The notes below the pieces were generated by a model that was not told the DNA's origin, ran no database searches, and saw only the letters and a list, made by a program, of their open reading frames with translations. A DNA stretch of 64,000 nucleotides from Serilophus lunatus (Eukaryota > Chordata > Aves > Passeriformes > Eurylaimidae), in NCBI GenBank assembly GCA_013399895.1, contig VXBA01003145.1, forward strand, positions 310,001 through 374,000, read 5' to 3'. This document shows positions 58,826 through 64,000 of the stretch, piece by piece (position 1 is the first letter of the stretch; every line of letters starts with the position of its first letter). Position numbers and translations under genes: made by a program.

Positions 58826-60717
58826 GCTTCTGGGTGTCAGCTACCTCTGTGGCCAACAAAAAGTACCATGCTTTGCCCTCAGCTCACATCTACACAAAGA
58901 GCAGTTGTGGAACTGATATTGGTTATATTGAGGTTGTGAGTAATAATGTGAGTGTTCGCCTAGGCAAGGATTGAGTTTTCCTAAGCCCTGTGCAAAGAAT
59001 AAGGGGGAAAAAAACTTCAAATACTCTATTCCAATCCAACAAAAACAGCCCACTGTCACCTTGCTGGTCAAGCACACTTCTTGGCTGCACAGACAGGCAG
59101 AGGAGCAGGTATCCTCCAGCAGAAGGGAGCTCAGACAGGATAAAGATGTACTTGAAAGAGAATATCCAGAGAAAAAGAGAAGTCAGGGAAAAAAAGAGGT
59201 AAGGCATCAAAACTAGTAGAAAAATAGGCTCATATCTGAGCTGAAAAATGCAGCAACTGTGTGTCCAAAGTGATATATTTACCTGAAAGTTTTAATTGAG
59301 TATTTTGGAATCTTACCTTTGGGTGACGAAAGAAAATTGACTTTTACTCTACACTGTTGCCTCAAAAAAGCAAAAAAAGCACTGTCCCCAAAAAGCACCT
59401 GTGAACCACGGAGACCTGTCAAAAATCCCTTCCCAGCAATGGTTGCCAACTTCTTTCCCAACCCTCATCATCAGACTTTAAAACCATTGGCCAGCCTGCT
59501 TTTCTTTCTTTCCCATTTCAATTCCAGCTGAATGCTCAAACATGTTATTTTCTGGAACTGTTCAAGAGAGACCAAAAATTTATATTACAAGATACTACAA
59601 TTCACATTGCAAAAGGTAAGGACTCATTGTTTTTAAGCCTCCAAGAACACACTGGACAGCAAACAGCATAACACAGTCTAAAACAAAACATGCCACCTTA
59701 AAAGAGTCCTAACAATCTTTTTCTACATATGCTATACAGAGTGCTCAAAATAAAACATCTGAGTTGTTTCACACCATTAACTTAAACATTATCTCCTGGA
59801 CCTCAGCTTTCACTCCTCCCACAGATGCTAGAAAGGTGCTGCAGGCACCAGGCACCTTGAATTATCCCAGACCCCACATGGGTTTGACAGGGAGATTCCC
59901 AGAGTTACAAATTTGAAGGTCAGAAATTACTGCATCTTCTTCTGTAAGCATGAACTAAAGGCTCTTTCTGGCTGACTCCTGCATCTAACCCGAGAGCTTT
60001 CAGATAGCAAAACAATTTCTCCCAGCATAATACCCCAGAGGAGGTGGGAACCACTTGCCTTCATGATTTGCCCCATTGGTTCTTCAACCCTCCCTCTGAA
60101 AACATGCACCTTAACTTCTGACACATATTTTCTCCCCTGAATATATTTTTTATGGGCAATGTTCCTTAAATGTAATTTTTAAAAGAGGAAAATACCAAAC
60201 TGAGAAAAATATGAAACAGCCTGACAGAGCCACTGCTGCCTCACTGAGATGTCATAAAAGAGAGGCAGAAATTGCTGGTAATGCCAGCAAAATCAAGAAA
60301 AATCAATCTCTTCAATCATCACACGAGATGCATGAGGATCAACATGTTTCTTTCCATCTTGAGAATTTCCAAAATCAGAAGGGAAAAATAATAGAGTAAC
60401 TTGACATAAAAACATTGAGTTAACTTGATGCCTCAAGTTAAACAGGGATGATTTGTTGCGTTCAATCCAACACAAGTATTTTTAGCACCCAGTTGATGAG
60501 AAGGGAAAATCTTTGACCAGAAACAAACAGGTTTTTGAGCCCACTAGTACCTCCCGTCACCTCCCCTCTACACAACAACCTCTGTTGGGGCAATTCTCTT
60601 ATCACCAGCATCCTCTTACTGGTGGCAGTCAGTGTGAGACTGCACATGGGGGAAGGGACTGTAAAGAACTTGAGAGGACATAAACACAGCAGACAGCACG
60701 TAAGAGTTTGTGACGAT

Positions 60718-60738
60718 GCGTGTGTGTGTGTGTGTGCA
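60718..60738 (+). repeat. Short TG microsatellite
   Basis: A run of alternating T and G (with one 'tgcg' at the start) of about 18-20 bases, followed by 'cacgtgggtgtgtgag'. It is short enough to be only mildly variable. It lies in a frame predicted on both strands as low-complexity protein, which is an artefact. Confidence 0.9.
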
Positions 60739-63700
60739 CGTGGGTGTGTGAGAAAGAAAACAGATGTGAGAGGAGGACGTGGAGTGACTTCATTTCACAG
60801 CATGAACAAGCACATATGGGTGTGTAGAAGAGTCCTGAACAGTGCCAGGAGCCCATCAAATGGCGTAAGACCATGGAAGTGACACAGATGAACCAAAAAT
60901 TGCCACAGAGTCCCCAAGAGAAACAGAACCACCTGTAAGTTTTCTCTATACTTTATTTTAGTAAAGTACTGGAAACTTCAGTGAAGCGTATTTGTCTTCC
61001 CACACAGCTCTTACTGTGTCATGGCTATATCCATGCAACTCCCTGTGTTAGCATTACTAAGCTTTAAGGAATCTACTACATTATTTTTAAGGGCAGCACT
61101 GGTATTTCCATAGTTACTAAGTTTTCTAAACTTTCTAGCCTTTCTAAATATTGTAACTTCATCATAACTCTGATGTCACTAAGGCCCGATGACACACACG
61201 TCAGAAATGCAGGACTGATCCAATTAGGTAGATCAAAAGACGGAAGACTTTACTCTTTGACAAGTGGATGACATGGTGCTCCTTGTTACTTCTTGGAACA
61301 TCAAAACCTGAGGTTTAAAATGCCTTAGACATTGTATCATTGAAATATGAAGGGAAAAAAAGTTATATTTCTGTGATCACCCATCTTCTTATCAGATTCC
61401 AACTATTGCGAAACTTCACATCTCTCAAGGGTTGGGGAAGAAATCCCCCTCTCAATTCCTCTTCCAGGGTGAACTGAGTAGAGTTACAATAGATGAATTT
61501 ATGGAAATTCGAAGAGATAGGCAGGTAGTCAGATCCTCATCTTTCCTCATGCACACCTGTCTTGACTTGGAAGGGACTCTAAACAGCATCAGCTGAGGAT
61601 CAGGTGAACTGCTATGACACTATTGTATCCATAATTTGTTTTGTTTATTTCTTTCTGGCTACTTTTTCAGGATCTGTAATTTCACTTTGGATGTCTCAGT
61701 AATGAATAGGTCCAGTTTCAAGAAGGGGCATTCAACGAACCTGTTCGTATGAAGCGTGTTCATACAAAGTGTGGTTCACTGCCATGTTACTGCAGTTCTA
61801 TATGGACTGGAACAGCTCAAGAATGGATCAGAACTACCATACACATTTTAAAATAATAATATTAAAAGTATGTTAATAGTCCTATATAATAAATAATAGT
61901 ATATTTTATAAACATTACCAAAATTATTTTTGACACTCCTGTACCCAAGAGGTTGCAGCCTCAAATTAAGATTGCACATGCTTTAATATTTGCATAAATA
62001 CAGAACAGGGTAAATACAGGTTTGGGTACATCTCAGCCAGCCTGGTACTTCTGTAGAAAAACTGTTGCCCAACAGCACAGAGCAGAACAAACAACACTGA
62101 CCTCAGCCACCAAAGGAAACAATTCTTTGTGTAGAAAACAGCTACTTTCTTACGTCTCAATGAGACATCCAATTCAATTTCAGTACCAATGTGGCTGAAC
62201 ATGATTTACATGGACACGTAAATAATTAATACTAACTCTGGAAAGGAGAGCTGGGTGCTCATTAGAGGTTCCCTGAAGCCCAAATGATATAATGATTAAC
62301 CGACTTAGGATCTTTTTAATAATTCCAGCAATTTCAACTCTCTCGTGTTAAAGATCTGCTGAAGAGCTTTTATTCAGATGAAAAGCTCTTTTCAGAGAAC
62401 AAAGCATTAATAGAGTATACACACAGATCTAACACTCACAAATCAATGCACTTGAAATAAAATACACTTTTAAGGTTTCTTTTTCACTTTCCTCCCTGAT
62501 CTGGGGGCTTAGTGCTTTTATTTCTCTAACAAATTTTACCACAGGCAGTTAAGACTGTTGCATGGAAAAGGGCCATTTTTCCGTTAAAAGTGCTTTTAGC
62601 ACTTTGGCACCCTGAAACGGAATGGCAGAGAAACGCAAAATAGAGCTACTACACTAATCCAGTGCATTTCATCTGACATGCCAAGTTTTACACTCCATGC
62701 TAGAGAAAAATCTATTAGACAGTGAGATCAAGCGATGGCTGTCCAACACAGTTCAGCATTACACTGCAGGACAGATCAAAGCAGATTTTGTCCCTGCTCC
62801 TATATAATGCCAAAGGAAAAGATTTTGGTCCAAATACTTTAAAGCTATTTATACTTTTGCTTAATTCCTATTTGAATACTTTTTTTACCAGTAACTGAGA
62901 ATGTTTCCTATCATTTGGACTCCTGCACTCTGGGTATTTGCTGCTTAAGTCAGTTCACAGACCTTCACTGCCTTCAGTGGGAATGGAACAGGCACCTGAA
63001 TGATTTGCACAGCAATAGCCTAAATTTTTTGGAAGTTTCACACCCTGGTAAGTCACAGCAGAGGTGGTAGAAACTGCAGGTGCTATGCTGCTGGGTGGCC
63101 AAGGACAGAACCAAAACCCAGATTCAAATCTTCCAATTATCAGCCTGCCCTTGCAAGTTAAGGAATGCACAACCAGAAGGCAACCCATGTGTAGGCTGTT
63201 AAATGCACATACATTCATAATTAATACAGCTATGTCTGGAAAGGAAAACAACTCTGTTTTCTTTATACAGGCCCAGGTTTGTAATCCACTTGTTTTCATT
63301 TTCTCAAACTTTCTAGATTGACTGTTAAGTCTAAAAACTTCACTGCTTCCACTCCTAACACAAAGGACCTGCTGACCAAACTGTGAGGCTCAGACAATAG
63401 TTAATACTTTGAGATGTTAATTGGCCGTATTTAATGAATTTAATTTGCAACAGCCACGCTAATATGCGTAACTATTAACTCTGACCACCTTTACCTTCCA
63501 GGGGACCTACACCTGCTCCCGTTAACTTCAGTGGGACACAGATCAAGGCCACATCATTCATTCTTTCTGGACCCCTTCAGCAGCACAAATTAACCCTTGC
63601 AGGTGGCTTCAACACAACAACCAGAGACATGAGAGAGAGCTGTACAACAGGAACCACAGAGAATTCTCCTGCTGCTCCAGCAAATCTCAGTGCATGAAAA

Positions 63701-64000
63701 CTTTCCTCCCCAACACCCCTTTGCTCAGGGAGGGAACTGCACATCTCAGGTGACAGGCACGGCACGTTTCTCCAAGCATGAAATTCTGACGGTAAAAACT
63801 TGATGAAGGTGATGAGACTACACCATAACACTTGCCCCTTACGCTGCACTTTGCTTCTGCAGAGACCTGGACAGACATTAATTTGATTTGCTAAGTCAGT
63901 GTTTTTCTGAGGAACACGCTATCAGCTCATCACCACAGAGCTGCGTGACCCAGCTCCATATTAAAGACCAGCCTGATTCTTACTCAGCTCGTTCATAGGA

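Larger units (their letters stand above)
49450..63999. other. Long unique noncoding stretch
   Basis: About 14.5 kb without a recognisable gene. A degenerate 14-base triple repeat lies at 49502-49544. Frames include a 178-codon one at 55119-55655 (plus) with a 96-codon frame opposite, and a 140-codon one at 54314-54736 (minus); none has a domain. An AT-dinucleotide-rich stretch lies at 54440-54500, T runs near 53015-53030, a GA-rich run at 58548-58570 and a TG microsatellite at 60718-60738. TAAT-rich stretches at about 57880-58440, 62280-62420 and 63400-63490 look like candidate conserved noncoding elements. Confidence 0.5.

Noticed and set aside
60535..60882. Plus- and minus-strand frames with low-complexity VCV or HTHT runs
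   Set aside because: These are translations of the TG microsatellite, not proteins.
61743..61765. Possible hairpin around 'gtatgaa' and 'ttcatac'
   Set aside because: The stem is only 7 bases with mismatches beyond. Such pairs are expected often by chance in 64 kb.
1..64000. CRISPR arrays, prophage, operons, ribosome binding sites, tRNA or rRNA genes
   Set aside because: Nothing of this kind was seen. There are no regular spacer arrays and no dense same-strand gene runs, and the CR1, MIR and ERV content shows vertebrate nuclear DNA.

Overview
This window reads as vertebrate nuclear DNA, almost certainly from a bird. The evidence is several CR1 LINE fragments, some ending at the characteristic ATTCTGT-type 3' terminus, avian endogenous-retrovirus (ERV) LTRs, and old amniote SINE (MIR-type) relics, all embedded in AT-leaning single-copy sequence with few CpGs. 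I found no convincing cellular protein-coding exon, tRNA, rRNA, CRISPR array, operon or bacterial-type feature. Most open frames are short, lack codon structure and overlap open frames on the other strand. The window is best described as an intergenic region or the inside of a very large intron.

Layout. (1) Positions 1-1282 hold the remains of a small plus-strand ERV: the 3' end of a left LTR, a degraded primer-binding site, about 1 kb of internal sequence with a 158-codon open frame made partly of repeats, a purine tract, and an internally deleted right LTR. (2) From 1283 to 33.5 kb the sequence is mostly unique DNA. It contains MIR-like relics (about 1.75, 4.1, 4.8, 9.9 and 24.4 kb), CR1 3' fragments (6.2, 9.0 and 19.1-19.5 kb, perhaps 27.9 kb) and small tandem duplications. 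(3) From 33.57 to 36.58 kb lies the most complex block. A plus-strand CR1 reverse-transcriptase (RT) fragment faces a minus-strand, more diverged CR1/L2-type LINE with endonuclease and RT remnants. A near-complete solo LTR, of the same family as the ERV at the left edge, abuts that LINE. (4) From 36.6 to 64 kb the DNA is again mostly unique, with one more CR1 3' end (41.7 kb), a 24-base N gap inside a G run (45.0 kb), a MIR relic (49.3 kb), a possible MIR (58.7 kb), a short TG microsatellite (60.7 kb) and several AT-rich stretches that look like conserved noncoding elements but cannot be proven so from one sequence.

No set of genes acts together here. All recognisable proteins are decayed transposon proteins: LINE endonuclease and RT, and an uncharacterised ERV internal frame. 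I did not find a new biological system. The most unusual items are the repeat-built ERV frame, the LINE/LINE/LTR cluster, two back-to-back near-perfect hairpins at 47.7 kb, and a few perfect tandem duplications. Family names for repeats come from recalled consensus features, not from a database search.
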